Translations under genes and position numbers: made by a program | The notes under the pieces: model-generated | What the model was told of the DNA's origin: nothing | Database searches by the model: none | Seen by the model: only the letters and a program-made list of their open reading frames with translations | NCBI RefSeq assembly: GCF_044793635.1 | Contig: NZ_CP084992.1 | Coordinates: forward strand, 3,348,001 to 3,412,000 | Reading direction: 5' to 3' | From: Virgibacillus_F necropolis_A | Lineage (GTDB): Bacteria; Bacillota; Bacilli; Bacillales; Amphibacillaceae | DNA length: 64,000 nt | Part shown: positions 19,521 through 29,170 of the stretch, one piece after another | Numbering within the stretch: position 1 is the stretch's first letter | Layout of the letters: every line of letters begins with the position of its first letter

Positions 19521-20553
19521 TTCACTAGATTCAAAAAACAACCAGTTAAACATACATAAACCGAGAAATATAACGGCGGTACTGGTCGTTTGTTTGGTCT
19601 TGCTGGTCATATGTGTTTTCGTATCCTTGGTCTTTGGCTCTCGACCGGTGAGACTTAATGAACTGATAGATGGCTTATTTCACCCAGGTGTAGATTCCTT
19701 CGGGGCAAACGTGGTTCGCAAGAGAATTTCCCGAACCATATTCGGTTTATTTTGCGGTGCTGCACTTGGCGTTTCCGGAGCACTTATGCAAGCGGTCACT
19801 CGCAACCCGATTGCAGATCCAAGTATACTGGGAGTGAACACAGGCGCATCCTTGTTTGTTGTATGTGGAATTGCGTTCTTGAACATAAGTACTGCAAATC
19901 AATATATATGGCTAGCTTTAGCTGGGGCTGCGATTACTGCAGTTTTCGTATTCGGAATCGGATCTATGGGGCGTGGTGGCGCCACGCCCCTTAAACTTGT
20001 TCTGGCGGGAGCCGCCACAAGCGCTGCCCTTTCTTCTCTGATTACTGCCATAATGATTTCTCGCACTTATGTCATGGATCAATTTAGGTTTTGGCAAGTG
20101 GGAAGCGTTGGCTCAGCAACCTGGAGCTCTATTGCTACTTTCGCCCCATTTCTGATAATTGGAATACTGATAGCTATTATTTCTGCTCCTGCGCTAAATG
20201 CGCTGGCACTGGGAGACGAAATGGCGAGCGGACTGGGCGTTCGAACAGGAGTACTGAGACTTGTTGCGGCTGTTGCGGCGGTTCTTTTGTGCGGCGCAGC
20301 TACTGCCCTGGCTGGACCTATTGGTTTTATCGGGCTTTTATCAGCTCATACAATACGACTTATGCTTGGCCCCGACCTGCGTTTCGTTATACCCTTGTCA
20401 GCAATTTCAGGAGCAATTATTTTAACTGTGTCAGATGTAATTGGAAGGCTCATTGGCAACCCTGGTGAACTTGAAGTCGGTGTAGTCACAGCATTTATAG
20501 GAGCTCCGTTACTAATAATACTGGCTATGAGAATGAAAGTGCGTTCATTATGA
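19513..20553 (+). CDS. iron-siderophore ABC permease, FecCD family (first)
   Basis: This 346-aa permease has about nine to ten membrane helices and the family motifs RLPR-like RISRTIFGLFCGAALGVSGALMQ and GxxGFIGLLSAHTIR near the C-terminus. It overlaps the genes on both sides (8 bp upstream, 4 bp downstream), so the four genes are one operon. It pairs with the next permease to form the transmembrane channel. Confidence 0.93.
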   Translation: MNSSLDSKNNQLNIHKPRNITAVLVVCLVLLVICVFVSLVFGSRPVRLNELIDGLFHPGVDSFGANVVRKRISRTIFGLFCGAALGVSGALMQAVTRNPIADPSILGVNTGASLFVVCGIAFLNISTANQYIWLALAGAAITAVFVFGIGSMGRGGATPLKLVLAGAATSAALSSLITAIMISRTYVMDQFRFWQVGSVGSATWSSIATFAPFLIIGILIAIISAPALNALALGDEMASGLGVRTGVLRLVAAVAAVLLCGAATALAGPIGFIGLLSAHTIRLMLGPDLRFVIPLSAISGAIILTVSDVIGRLIGNPGELEVGVVTAFIGAPLLIILAMRMKVRSL

Positions 20554-21581
20554 AAAATAAATCTGTTGAATTTATTATGGCAGGCAGACGTCAAAGACAC
20601 CGCCGATGGATACTTGTAACCAGCTTACTTGTGACACTTTCAATCATTTTGTGCTGCGCAATGCTCTTAATAGGGAACACCATTTATTCTGTTGAAGATG
20701 TAATTCGAGTGCTTTTGGGAGAGCAGGTCAAAGGTGTGTCTTTTGCGGTTAATACCATTAGACTACCAAGAATGCTGGCAGGTCTTTTTGCGGGATTTGC
20801 TTTTGGTCTTGCTGGAAACACCTTCCAGACGATGTTGCGTAACCCCCTTGCGAGCCCTGATATAATCGGTATTACCTCCGGGTCGAGCGTAGCGGCTGTT
20901 TTTTGCATAATCGTCCTACATACAAGCAATGCAGTTATTTCCATTGCTTCGGTGATTGCTGGCCTTGCTACAGTCACGTTAATTTATATATTATCCAGAG
21001 GAAAGTCATTTTCAGTCGGTCGTATAATCCTTATTGGAATAGGCATACAGGCCATGCTTAACGCCGTGGTATCGTACCTTCTATTGGTTGGTGCACAACA
21101 AGATCTCCCAGCAGCAATCAGATGGCTCAGTGGCAGTCTCAATGGCTCTCAAATGCACGAGCTTCCGCCTCTTGTTATAACGGTTTTGATCTTTGCTCCT
21201 ATCATTATAGTGCTAAGAAAACATCTAGGTATATTGGAACTTGGAGAACATTCGGCCACTTCTCTCGGAATCAACACGAACAAGACAAGAATTGCACTTA
21301 TTTTAAGTTCCGTCTGCATGATTGCTCTGGCTACAGCTACTACGGGTCCAATCGCCTTTGTTGCTTTTCTTTCAGGACCAATCGCGAAAAGACTAGTCGG
21401 AGTTGGCCTTTCAAGCGTAATTCCAGCGGGTCTTGTTGGCGTGAATTTGGTTTTGATGTCAGATCTAATCGGTCAATTTGCTTTTGAGGTTAGATATCCT
21501 GTTGGCATCGTAACTGGCATACTTGGAGCACCATATCTGATCTACTTGCTAATTCGAATGAATCGAAAGGGAGATTTATAA
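20550..21581 (+). CDS. iron-siderophore ABC permease, FecCD family (second)
   Basis: This 343-aa permease has motifs NTIRLPRMLAGLFAGFAFGLAGNTFQ and GPIAFVAFLSGPIAKRLVG. The start overlaps the previous stop (ATGA), and the stop shares a base with the ATG of the ATPase gene. It is a heterodimer partner of the first permease. Confidence 0.93.
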   Translation: MKNKSVEFIMAGRRQRHRRWILVTSLLVTLSIILCCAMLLIGNTIYSVEDVIRVLLGEQVKGVSFAVNTIRLPRMLAGLFAGFAFGLAGNTFQTMLRNPLASPDIIGITSGSSVAAVFCIIVLHTSNAVISIASVIAGLATVTLIYILSRGKSFSVGRIILIGIGIQAMLNAVVSYLLLVGAQQDLPAAIRWLSGSLNGSQMHELPPLVITVLIFAPIIIVLRKHLGILELGEHSATSLGINTNKTRIALILSSVCMIALATATTGPIAFVAFLSGPIAKRLVGVGLSSVIPAGLVGVNLVLMSDLIGQFAFEVRYPVGIVTGILGAPYLIYLLIRMNRKGDL

Positions 21582-22435
21582 TGAAACCGACACATGTTTT
21601 TCAAGCCGAACAAACGGTAGCAGGCTATGATAATAAAGCGGTTATCCAAGGAATAAGCCTTAGTATCCCCAGTAATAAAATAAGCGTTATTATTGGGGCA
21701 AACGCCTGCGGAAAGTCTACGCTCCTTAAAACACTGGCAAGGCTTATCAAACCAATATCTGGAAAAATCACCCTTGATGATAAGCCGCTTAGCAAAATTC
21801 CGTCAAAACAATTGGCTCGCACTTTAGGACTCCTTCCACAATCACCTATTGTCCCGGAAGGAATATCTGTCGCTGACTTAGTTGGACGAGGAAGATTTCC
21901 ACACCAATCGCTGTTTAGCGGATGGACAAAAAAGGATTATGAAGCTGTTGCCGAAGCTATGGAAATTATGAATATTACTGAGCTTGCCAATCATCACATT
22001 GACGAGCTTTCAGGTGGTCAGAGGCAGCGTGTTTGGATTGCTATGGCTCTGGCTCAACAAACCGATATTTTATTTCTCGACGAACCAACAACCTTTTTGG
22101 ATATCACCTATCAAGTCGAAATTCTGGACCTACTCACAGACCTTAACCGAAAATACGGAACAACGATTGTAATGGTGCTTCATGATATCAATTTGTCCGC
22201 GAGATATGCAGACAATATTTTTGCTCTTCATCAAGGAAAGCTTGTGGCAGAGGGCGATCCATCATCGGTTATTACAAGTACATTGATTAAAGGTATTTTT
22301 GGACTTCAATCCACTGTGATAAAAGATCCCATTTCGGGCTCTCCTTTTGTGGTACCAATAGGAAGACATCATGTTAATGGTGGCGTGGAATCCTTAAATC
22401 GTGACAATCTTCCAGTATCTGCTTTTACTCGATAA
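21581..22435 (+). CDS. iron-siderophore ABC transporter ATP-binding protein
   Basis: This 284-aa ATPase has Walker A GANACGKST, signature LSGGQRQRV, Walker B ILFLDEPTTFLD and an H-loop His in MVLHDINLSARY, as in the FecE/FepC/YusV group. The Walker A loop has Ala-Cys where Gly-Ser is more usual; this also occurs in related transporters. It is the last gene of the Fur-controlled operon and is followed by a bidirectional terminator. Confidence 0.94.
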   Translation: MKPTHVFQAEQTVAGYDNKAVIQGISLSIPSNKISVIIGANACGKSTLLKTLARLIKPISGKITLDDKPLSKIPSKQLARTLGLLPQSPIVPEGISVADLVGRGRFPHQSLFSGWTKKDYEAVAEAMEIMNITELANHHIDELSGGQRQRVWIAMALAQQTDILFLDEPTTFLDITYQVEILDLLTDLNRKYGTTIVMVLHDINLSARYADNIFALHQGKLVAEGDPSSVITSTLIKGIFGLQSTVIKDPISGSPFVVPIGRHHVNGGVESLNRDNLPVSAFTR

Positions 22436-22498
22436 TGCTTTTTTCCAGATTCCTGTTATCCTAGAAAGCTTGGATAGTAAGGCTACTTTTAATCATAC

Positions 22499-22546
22499 AA
22501 AAAGAGAAGGACTTTCCCAAGTTAACGGGCAGTCCTTCTCTTTTTG
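22499..22546. terminator. bidirectional Rho-independent terminator
   Basis: AAAAAGAGAAGGACT and AGTCCTTCTCTTTTT form a perfect 15-bp stem. The A-run on one side and T-run on the other let it end both the importer operon and the convergent ABC-F gene. Confidence 0.9.
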
Positions 22547-24103
22547 TTAAAACACTCTGGTCGTCCAATCTTCACAATTCCAAACGTCTGTCACGATGTC
22601 TTGATAAAATTCTGGCTCGTGTGAGATTAGTAGTACACTGCCATTATAACCTTTCAACGCAAGTTTAAGTTCTGCTTTTGCGTCAACGTCCAGGTGGTTG
22701 GTTGGCTCATCAAGTATGAGCAGATTGGTCTCTTTGTTTAATAATTTACAAAGGCGGACTTTTGCTTTTTCGCCTCCGCTCAATACGCGAACTTTACTTT
22801 CAATATGCTTCTTGGTGAGGCCACATTGGGCTAAGGAACGACGCACCTCTTGTTGAGTGAGGTGAGGGAATTCATCCCACATTTCTTCAATACATGTTCC
22901 GTTGGTTGTTTCTTTTAGTTCTTGTTCAAAATAACCGATATGAAGGTGCTCACCCAGCATAACAGAGCCAGAAACCGGCTTAATTTCTCCGAGAATACTT
23001 CGTAATAGGGTGGTTTTCCCGATTCCGTTTGCCCCTGATAATGCTAGCTTTTGGCCACGTTCCATGACCAGATTAAGTTTTCTTGATAGTGGCTCCTCAT
23101 ATCCAATGACGAGTTCGTTTGTCTCGAACAAATACCTTCCAGCTGTCCGTGCTTCGTTGAAACGAAATTTAGGTTTTGGTTTTTCCGAATCTAATTCGAT
23201 GACATCCATCTTATCGAGCTTCTTTTGACGTGACGTCGCCATTTTACTCGTTGCCGCATTTGCCTTATTTTTTGCAACAAAAGTTTTTAAACTGGCGATT
23301 TCCTTTTGTTGCTTCTTAAATGCGGATTCAAGTTGTTGTTTTTTCATATCATAAACACGAAGAAATTCATTATGATCCCCTGGGTAACGGGTCAGCTCCT
23401 GGTTCTCCATATGATAGATCAAATTTACAACGCTATTTAAAAACGGTATGTCATGTGAGATAAGAATGAATGCATTTTCGTATTCTAGTAAATATTTCTT
23501 TAACCATTCGATATGCTCTACATCAAGGTAGTTGGTCGGTTCATCGAGTAGCAAAATATCAGGTTTCTCTAAAAGGAGTTTGGCAAGCAGGACTTTCGTG
23601 CGTTGGCCACCACTCAAATCGTGAACACCACGCTCTAAACCAATTTCGTCCAGACCAAGTCCATTGGCAACTTCGTCAACTTTAGCATCGATGGTGTAAA
23701 AATCATTGTTTGTTAAGGCATCTTGAAGCCGACCAGTTTCTTCAAGTAATTCTTCAAGTTCCTCAGGCCCGACTTCCCCCATTTTTGCAAAAAGTTCGTT
23801 CATTTCTGTTTCCATATCAAATAGATATTTGAAAGCCGTCCGGAGTACGTCGCGCATTGTCATGCCCTGGCTAAGATCGGCGTGCTGGTCTAAGTAACCG
23901 ATGCGTACGCGTTTGGACCACATGATTGTCCCCGCATCAGGCTCTAATTTACCCGTAATGATATTCATAAAAGAGGACTTACCTTCACCGTTGGCACCAA
24001 TAAGCCCAATATGTTCACCCTTTAATAAACGAAAAGAAACGTCTTCGAAAATAGCTCGATCTCCGAAGCCGTGGGTTAAATCTTTAACTGTTAGTAAACT
24101 CAT
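22547..24103 (-). CDS. ABC-F family ATPase (ribosome-associated)
   Basis: This 518-aa soluble protein carries two ABC cassettes: Walker A GANGEGKS and GANGIGKT, signatures LSGGQRTKV and LSGGEKAKV, Walker B ILLLDEPTNYLD and LLILDEPTNHLD. They are joined by a charged linker rich in Lys/Gln (P-site tRNA-interaction motif region). There are no membrane segments. ABC-F proteins act on the ribosome in translation quality control or antibiotic resistance; length and lack of a long extension fit housekeeping Bacillus types. The reading frame is open upstream to 24235, but the ATG at 24103 has AAAGGTG at proper spacing and begins the conserved MSLLTVKDL sequence. Confidence 0.92.
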   Translation of the reverse strand: MSLLTVKDLTHGFGDRAIFEDVSFRLLKGEHIGLIGANGEGKSSFMNIITGKLEPDAGTIMWSKRVRIGYLDQHADLSQGMTMRDVLRTAFKYLFDMETEMNELFAKMGEVGPEELEELLEETGRLQDALTNNDFYTIDAKVDEVANGLGLDEIGLERGVHDLSGGQRTKVLLAKLLLEKPDILLLDEPTNYLDVEHIEWLKKYLLEYENAFILISHDIPFLNSVVNLIYHMENQELTRYPGDHNEFLRVYDMKKQQLESAFKKQQKEIASLKTFVAKNKANAATSKMATSRQKKLDKMDVIELDSEKPKPKFRFNEARTAGRYLFETNELVIGYEEPLSRKLNLVMERGQKLALSGANGIGKTTLLRSILGEIKPVSGSVMLGEHLHIGYFEQELKETTNGTCIEEMWDEFPHLTQQEVRRSLAQCGLTKKHIESKVRVLSGGEKAKVRLCKLLNKETNLLILDEPTNHLDVDAKAELKLALKGYNGSVLLISHEPEFYQDIVTDVWNCEDWTTRVF

Positions 24104-24531
24104 GTAAAACACCTTTTCTTTCGATAGTTTTCGCATACCTATTATAAAGGTCTTTGGTGAAAAGTGATAGGGTAAGTGACGATAAATAAAAATTGAAGTA
24201 GCTTTTTTATCAAAACGTGTGACACCGGGTTCCAAGAAAAGATTACCAGTTCATACCATTAAAGTACGAGCTGAGGGAATCGTGACCGATTATCCAACCA
24301 AAACGAAATTGATTTGTTTGCATAAAGAGGTTTTATTAAAACTCACTTATTTACTTACAGAAAGATGTATAGCCTTATTGTTAGAGTGAAGGTAGACATA
24401 AGAAAGGAAGACGGGGTGAAGAGAATGCCTAGAAAGGGGGGGTTCTAGTATGAAGCATCTTAAATAAACAATGTTAATTCATTATTACTTTGGTAAACTA
24501 GGTAATATAAACTATATGAGGGGGAATTTGA
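24104..24531. other. intergenic region, left edge of accessory island
   Basis: 428 bp between the ABC-F gene and the membrane/GIY-YIG-like gene. I see G-rich ribosome-site-like stretches near 24413 and 24437 without an open frame behind them. There is no terminator, repeat or RNA motif I can support. Confidence 0.4.
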
Positions 24532-26169
24532 ATGGAAACTTATAAAGATAAGTGGTGGTATTCTACTATTACAATTTTTGTGATTTCAATTTTTAGTTTT
24601 TTGATTATACCAGCGATATTAGCAATTGTTTTATTGATTATACAAATGAGGAACAGAAAGAAATTTTATGAAACGTTCAAGAGTGATGAATTGCTAAATA
24701 TGCCGATTAGGGATAAAGAGGAGAAACTTGCAAAGCTCCAAACCGACATCGGGAACAATAATAAATTAATAGAAGAAAATGAAACTGTAATTAACAATCA
24801 AGATAAATTTATTAATAATTTAAAAGCTGATTTTGAAACAAAAATGGAAGTGGAACGAAATACTATACTGGAAAGTGCAAATATAGAAGCGGAAGAAATA
24901 ACTAAAGAAGCAAATGAGAGTATAACTAGCATAGTATCAAAAGTGTCGGAATACAAAAGCGAAATAGAACAACTTTCTGAGGAACATGCACAATTAATAA
25001 AAGAAGTAAACAGATACAAAACACAGGCAAGAAAGTTTAAATCAGATATTGTTGGTTTAAAAAACTTTGAAGAAAGATTCCCCCACACAATTGATTTTGA
25101 GGCTGTTGGTCACAAAATGGAGCAACTAAACAATGAGCTTAATGAGGAAACACTTCTTGGCACCATAATAAAATTGCATCTGCATTCCGATAATTCTAAG
25201 GAATTAAGAAAGCTGTCCAATGCCACTAATAAAGAAATTAAAAACGTATTAAGCAAATATGAAAATAGATATACTACAAAAGGTAATAAAGCTATTTATA
25301 ATTTGATGGTCATTGGATTGCAAGCAGAGGTGCAAATTCTATTATTGCAATTAAAATACAACAAGATAGATGAGTCTGTTCAATCTGTCAAAGATATAAT
25401 AACTAAATATTTAGCAATCTGTGCAAATGGTAATAAATCAATCCTACCTACAATTACAAAGTTCCTGACTGAAATCGAACCTTTATATATTGAATTAATT
25501 AATATTGAGTATAAATATTATACTTACCGTGAACGTGAAAAAGAGGAGCAGAAATTGATTAAAGAACAAATGAGGCAAGAGGCAGAAGAAAGAAAACAGC
25601 TTGCAGAGGAAAGGAAGAGGCTTGAGAAAGAAGAGCAGAAATTTGAAGTTGAAATTGCAAGAAACATAAAGCTTTTGGAAGAAGAAAAAGATGAAGAAAA
25701 GGTTCGTCAGTTAGAAGGAAGACTAAAAGAACTGGAGTTGCAAGTAAAGGGAATTGATGTAAAGAAAGATGAGATTGCTAGTTTGACGCTAGGTAAAGCA
25801 GGTTATGTCTACATCATTTCAAATTTAGGTTCTTTTGGAGAGAAAATGTTCAAAATCGGTATGACAAGACGAATGATTCCTCAAGATAGAATAGATGAAT
25901 TAGGAGATGCTTCTGTACCATTTAAATTTGACGTACATGCAATGGTATTCAGTGACGACGCGGTTGGACTGGAAAACAAGTTGCATAAAAGATTAAACCA
26001 ACAAAGGGTAAATAAAGTCAACTACCGAAAAGAATTCTTTAAGACGGATGTTAATAGCTTAAGAGATATGGTTGAAGAAATAAGCCCTACGGTGGAATTT
26101 GTTACGACCATGTTGGCAGAGGAATTTCATCAGACTCGTGCAATAGAAGAATCTGAATTAGTATCATGA
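24532..26169 (+). CDS. membrane-anchored DUF4041 / T5orf172 (GIY-YIG-like) protein
   Basis: This 545-aa protein opens with one or two hydrophobic segments (about residues 12-40). A long coiled coil follows (about 55-190), then a DUF4041-type helical domain (about 190-335), a second very charged coiled coil (about 335-425) and a C-terminal T5orf172/MUG113 domain. That last domain has GIY-YIG-like marks: GYVYIISN, FKIGMTRR, and a Glu in GLENKLHKRL. Such proteins occur in phages and defence islands; nuclease activity is predicted, not shown. The N-terminal membrane anchor would hold the putative nuclease at the membrane. GGGGG precedes the start. It is monocistronic. Confidence 0.75.
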   Translation: METYKDKWWYSTITIFVISIFSFLIIPAILAIVLLIIQMRNRKKFYETFKSDELLNMPIRDKEEKLAKLQTDIGNNNKLIEENETVINNQDKFINNLKADFETKMEVERNTILESANIEAEEITKEANESITSIVSKVSEYKSEIEQLSEEHAQLIKEVNRYKTQARKFKSDIVGLKNFEERFPHTIDFEAVGHKMEQLNNELNEETLLGTIIKLHLHSDNSKELRKLSNATNKEIKNVLSKYENRYTTKGNKAIYNLMVIGLQAEVQILLLQLKYNKIDESVQSVKDIITKYLAICANGNKSILPTITKFLTEIEPLYIELINIEYKYYTYREREKEEQKLIKEQMRQEAEERKQLAEERKRLEKEEQKFEVEIARNIKLLEEEKDEEKVRQLEGRLKELELQVKGIDVKKDEIASLTLGKAGYVYIISNLGSFGEKMFKIGMTRRMIPQDRIDELGDASVPFKFDVHAMVFSDDAVGLENKLHKRLNQQRVNKVNYRKEFFKTDVNSLRDMVEEISPTVEFVTTMLAEEFHQTRAIEESELVS

Positions 26170-26334
26170 TCTAGAAGATTTTTAATTAGGATGGGTGCAG
26201 CCTGTCCTATATTGTTTTTTTGTTATGCCATTAACCTTAAAAAAATCCGCAAGTTGAATTGCTGCGAATATTTATAAAAACGACTATATGCCTTGTATAT
26301 ATAACACTTCAAGTAGAAGAAAGGAAGAACCAAC

Positions 26335-26661
26335 ATGCCAACATACAACAAACTAGTACGCGACCTCATTCCGCAAATAATTGGAAACAAAGGCTTAGAA
26401 TACTCAACCAGAATTCTAGAAGACAATGAATACATAAAAGCTCTACAAACAAAACTCGATGAGGAACTACAGGAATACTTAGAAGCGGATAACGATCCAG
26501 ATAGTTTAGAAGAATTAGCGGATATAATGGAGCTAATTCATGCTCTTTCTAAAACGCATGGTGCTACGATTGAACAGTTAGAAGAAATTCGTCAGCAAAA
26601 AGCAGATAAACGTGGCGGGTTCAATGATAAAGTTTTCCTAATAGAGGTTGAAGATGACTAA
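26335..26661 (+). CDS. MazG-like nucleotide pyrophosphohydrolase
   Basis: This 108-aa all-alpha NTP pyrophosphatase-like protein begins NKLVRDLIPQII. The metal-binding acidic cluster reads LDEELQEYLEA...SLEELADIMELI (ExxE...ExxD pattern). It resembles the phosphoribosyl-ATP pyrophosphohydrolase/MazG fold. It overlaps the following helicase gene by 8 bp (ATGACTAA), so the two are coupled, an arrangement seen repeatedly with PLD-helicase genes. A role in hydrolysing modified or signalling nucleotides during defence is possible but inferred. Confidence 0.8.
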   Translation: MPTYNKLVRDLIPQIIGNKGLEYSTRILEDNEYIKALQTKLDEELQEYLEADNDPDSLEELADIMELIHALSKTHGATIEQLEEIRQQKADKRGGFNDKVFLIEVEDD

Positions 26662-29089
26662 CATTAAGCTTGTTACGGAAAATGTTCAAAAGCAGATCAT
26701 TGAAGGAATTAGTACTGCATCCACGATCTACATTTTAACGTCTTTTGTTATGAAATCTGGCGTGGAGCTGCTTAGGCCATATTTAATTGATGCTGCCAAG
26801 CGGGGGGGCTGATATTAAAATCTGCACCGGTGATTATCTATTCGTCACGCAACCAGAGCCATTAAGCCGATTGTCATTCACAGAACTTGAAAATGTTGAA
26901 GTTCGTTTGTGGCGGAGTAATGGTACATCCTTTCATCCAAAAGCATACCTGTTCAATGAGGCTAACGATGGTACATTAATCGTCGGATCTTCTAATCTAT
27001 CAAGGTCTGCACTCACCACAGGAGTAGAGTGGAATCTGGTAATGGAAAAGGATGCTGAAGTCGAAACATTTGATGATGCAGTGGATCGTTTTCTTAAGGT
27101 GTTTTACGATGAACAAACTGTACCGGTAAACGAGCAAACTATAAAAAAGTATGCCGATCAATACGAAGAATATCATAAAAAAAATCCCAATCTAGCAACA
27201 ACCTGGGCAAAGCAGGAAGAGATAGAGTTAATGTTTCCTACTGAAGAAAAGGATCATATTGCTGATGTGGTCATTGATCCAAGTACGTCATACGATGTGA
27301 AGATTGACCCACGCCCAGCACAACAAGCGGCTTTAGAAGCGTTACAAGCTACGATAAAGAGGACTATGATAAAGCGATGATCGTAATGGCTACTGGTCTT
27401 GGGAAAACGTATTTGGCTGCATTTTTGGCGAGAAAGTTTAACCGAGTGCTATTTATTGCCCATCGTGAAGAAATTCTTTATCAAGCCAAAAAGTCATTTC
27501 AGCATGTTATGCCTGAACGTGATTATGGCATATACAATGGAAAGATAAAAGATGCACGAGCAGACAATGTTTTCGCATCTATTTATACATTAAGCATGAA
27601 AGAACACCTTCAGACTTTTCCTCCAGATTACTTTGACTTAATTGTTGTGGATGAATTCCACCATGCAGCTGCAAATTCTTACAAACGTGTATTAGATTAT
27701 TTTAAGCCAAAATTTTTACTTGGAATTACTGCAACACCTGACCGAATGGATGGTAAAGATGTATATGCTATTTGTGATGGGAATGTGGCCTTCCAAATGC
27801 ATTTCATTGAAGCGATTCAACATGGGTGGCTTGCACCATTTCATTACTATGGAGTCTATGATGAGACCGATTACTCCCAGATTACATGGCTTGGTACAAA
27901 ATATGACCAAACTGAATTACTAGCAGCACAACTACGAGAAGACACCGCTGAAAATATGCTAAACGCATGGAAAAAGCATAAACAAACACGTACAATCGGT
28001 TTCTGTTCTTCCATTAAACAAGCTCAATTTCTATCGAATTATTTTAATCAGCAAGGCTACCATACCATTAGCCTTCACTCACAAACAGTGGATATTAGCC
28101 GTAATGCAGCTATTCAAAGGTTAGAAAGAGGAGAATTAGACGTTATTTTTACCGTAGATCTGTTCAATGAGGGTGTAGATATACCACCTGTAGATACGTT
28201 GTTATTCGCTCGGCCTACGGAATCGCTAACAGTGTTTACGCAGCAAATAGGCCGTGGACTCCGTCTTCATGAAGGAAAGGATCAGTGTACCATTATCGAT
28301 TTAATCGGTAATTACCGCAATGCTGATATCAAATTAAGCTTATTTGATACGGAGAGAGATAATGAAAAAGGGAAAAAGAAGAAAGAAATATTCCCAATTG
28401 TACCAAGTCAATGTGTCATTGATCTTGATGTACAGGTAATTGATTTGTTAATAGAATTATCAAGAAAGAAACAGCCAAGAAAAGATAAACTTCTTTATGC
28501 CTACCATGCATTAAAAGAAGAACTAGGCCATCGTCCAACATATTTAGATATGCACTTATACGGAAAGACAAATGCCAGGGATTATAAACAAGAATTTAAA
28601 TCTTATGCAGGGTTCTTATACTGGGCAGATGAATTAGCTGAAGATGAACAAAAGGTGTTCACTGGATATAAGGAATGGTTGGAGGAAGTAGAGAAAACTG
28701 GCATGAATAAAAGCTACAAGATGGTTTTATTGTCCTACATGTTAAGTCGTGGAGAAAAGGACTGGTATAGGTCAGTAACACCTGAAGAAGTGGCACCGTA
28801 TTTCCATACCTATTTAACAGAGAAAGAGTATCGAAAGAAGGTAGATTTCTCGGACAAGACGACTAAGAGAATGTGGGAATATGACGAGCAGAAGGTTACT
28901 AGGTTAATCGCTAGAATGCCTATGACAAAATGGAGTGGTAGTTCTAAAGGGGTGACAAGGTTTGAAAATGGATTATTTGGCTTAGGATTTGATGTAAACG
29001 GTTGGGATCGTGATACCTTGTTTCGTATAACAAAGGAGATTTGTGAGTATCGGTTGCATGCTTATTTTGAGAGGAAAGAAAATAAATAA
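26654..29089 (+). pseudogene. PLD-domain DEAD/DEAH helicase, broken by two compensating frameshifts
   Basis: The intact protein would be about 811 aa. It has an N-terminal phospholipase-D-like domain (FHPKAYLF then IVGSSNLSRSAL) and an SF2 helicase core (ATGLGKT, VVDEFHH, GITATPDR, QIGRGLR). Translation from ATG 26654 runs into TGA at 26810 after a run of seven G (26802-26808); removing one G restores the frame (KRGADIKIC). The second segment runs to a TGA at 27378, near which one missing A in ATAAAG (about 27355-27359) would restore EDYDKAMIVMATGLGKT. The last segment, 27377-29089, is intact. The net effect returns to the original frame. It may be true decay, a phase-variable G tract or assembly error. 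Confidence 0.85.
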
Positions 29090-29114
29090 TTAACGAGCGA
29101 TTAAGACAAATTCA

Positions 29115-29160
29115 AATGAGAAATGGGGAGGCAAAAATCTCTCCATCTCTCATTCTTAAT
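29115..29160. terminator. bidirectional hairpin between convergent genes
   Basis: AATGAGAAATGGGGAG (29115-29130) pairs with CTCTCCATCTCTCATT (29139-29154) with one mismatch and one wobble. It lies between the helicase pseudogene and the convergent 391-aa gene. Confidence 0.7.
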
Positions 29161-29170
29161 AAACAAGCGT

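Noticed and set aside
22499..22546. TTAACGGGC inside the terminator loop resembling an R-repeat core
   Set aside because: Only nine bases match, and the surrounding sequence is a standard bidirectional terminator.
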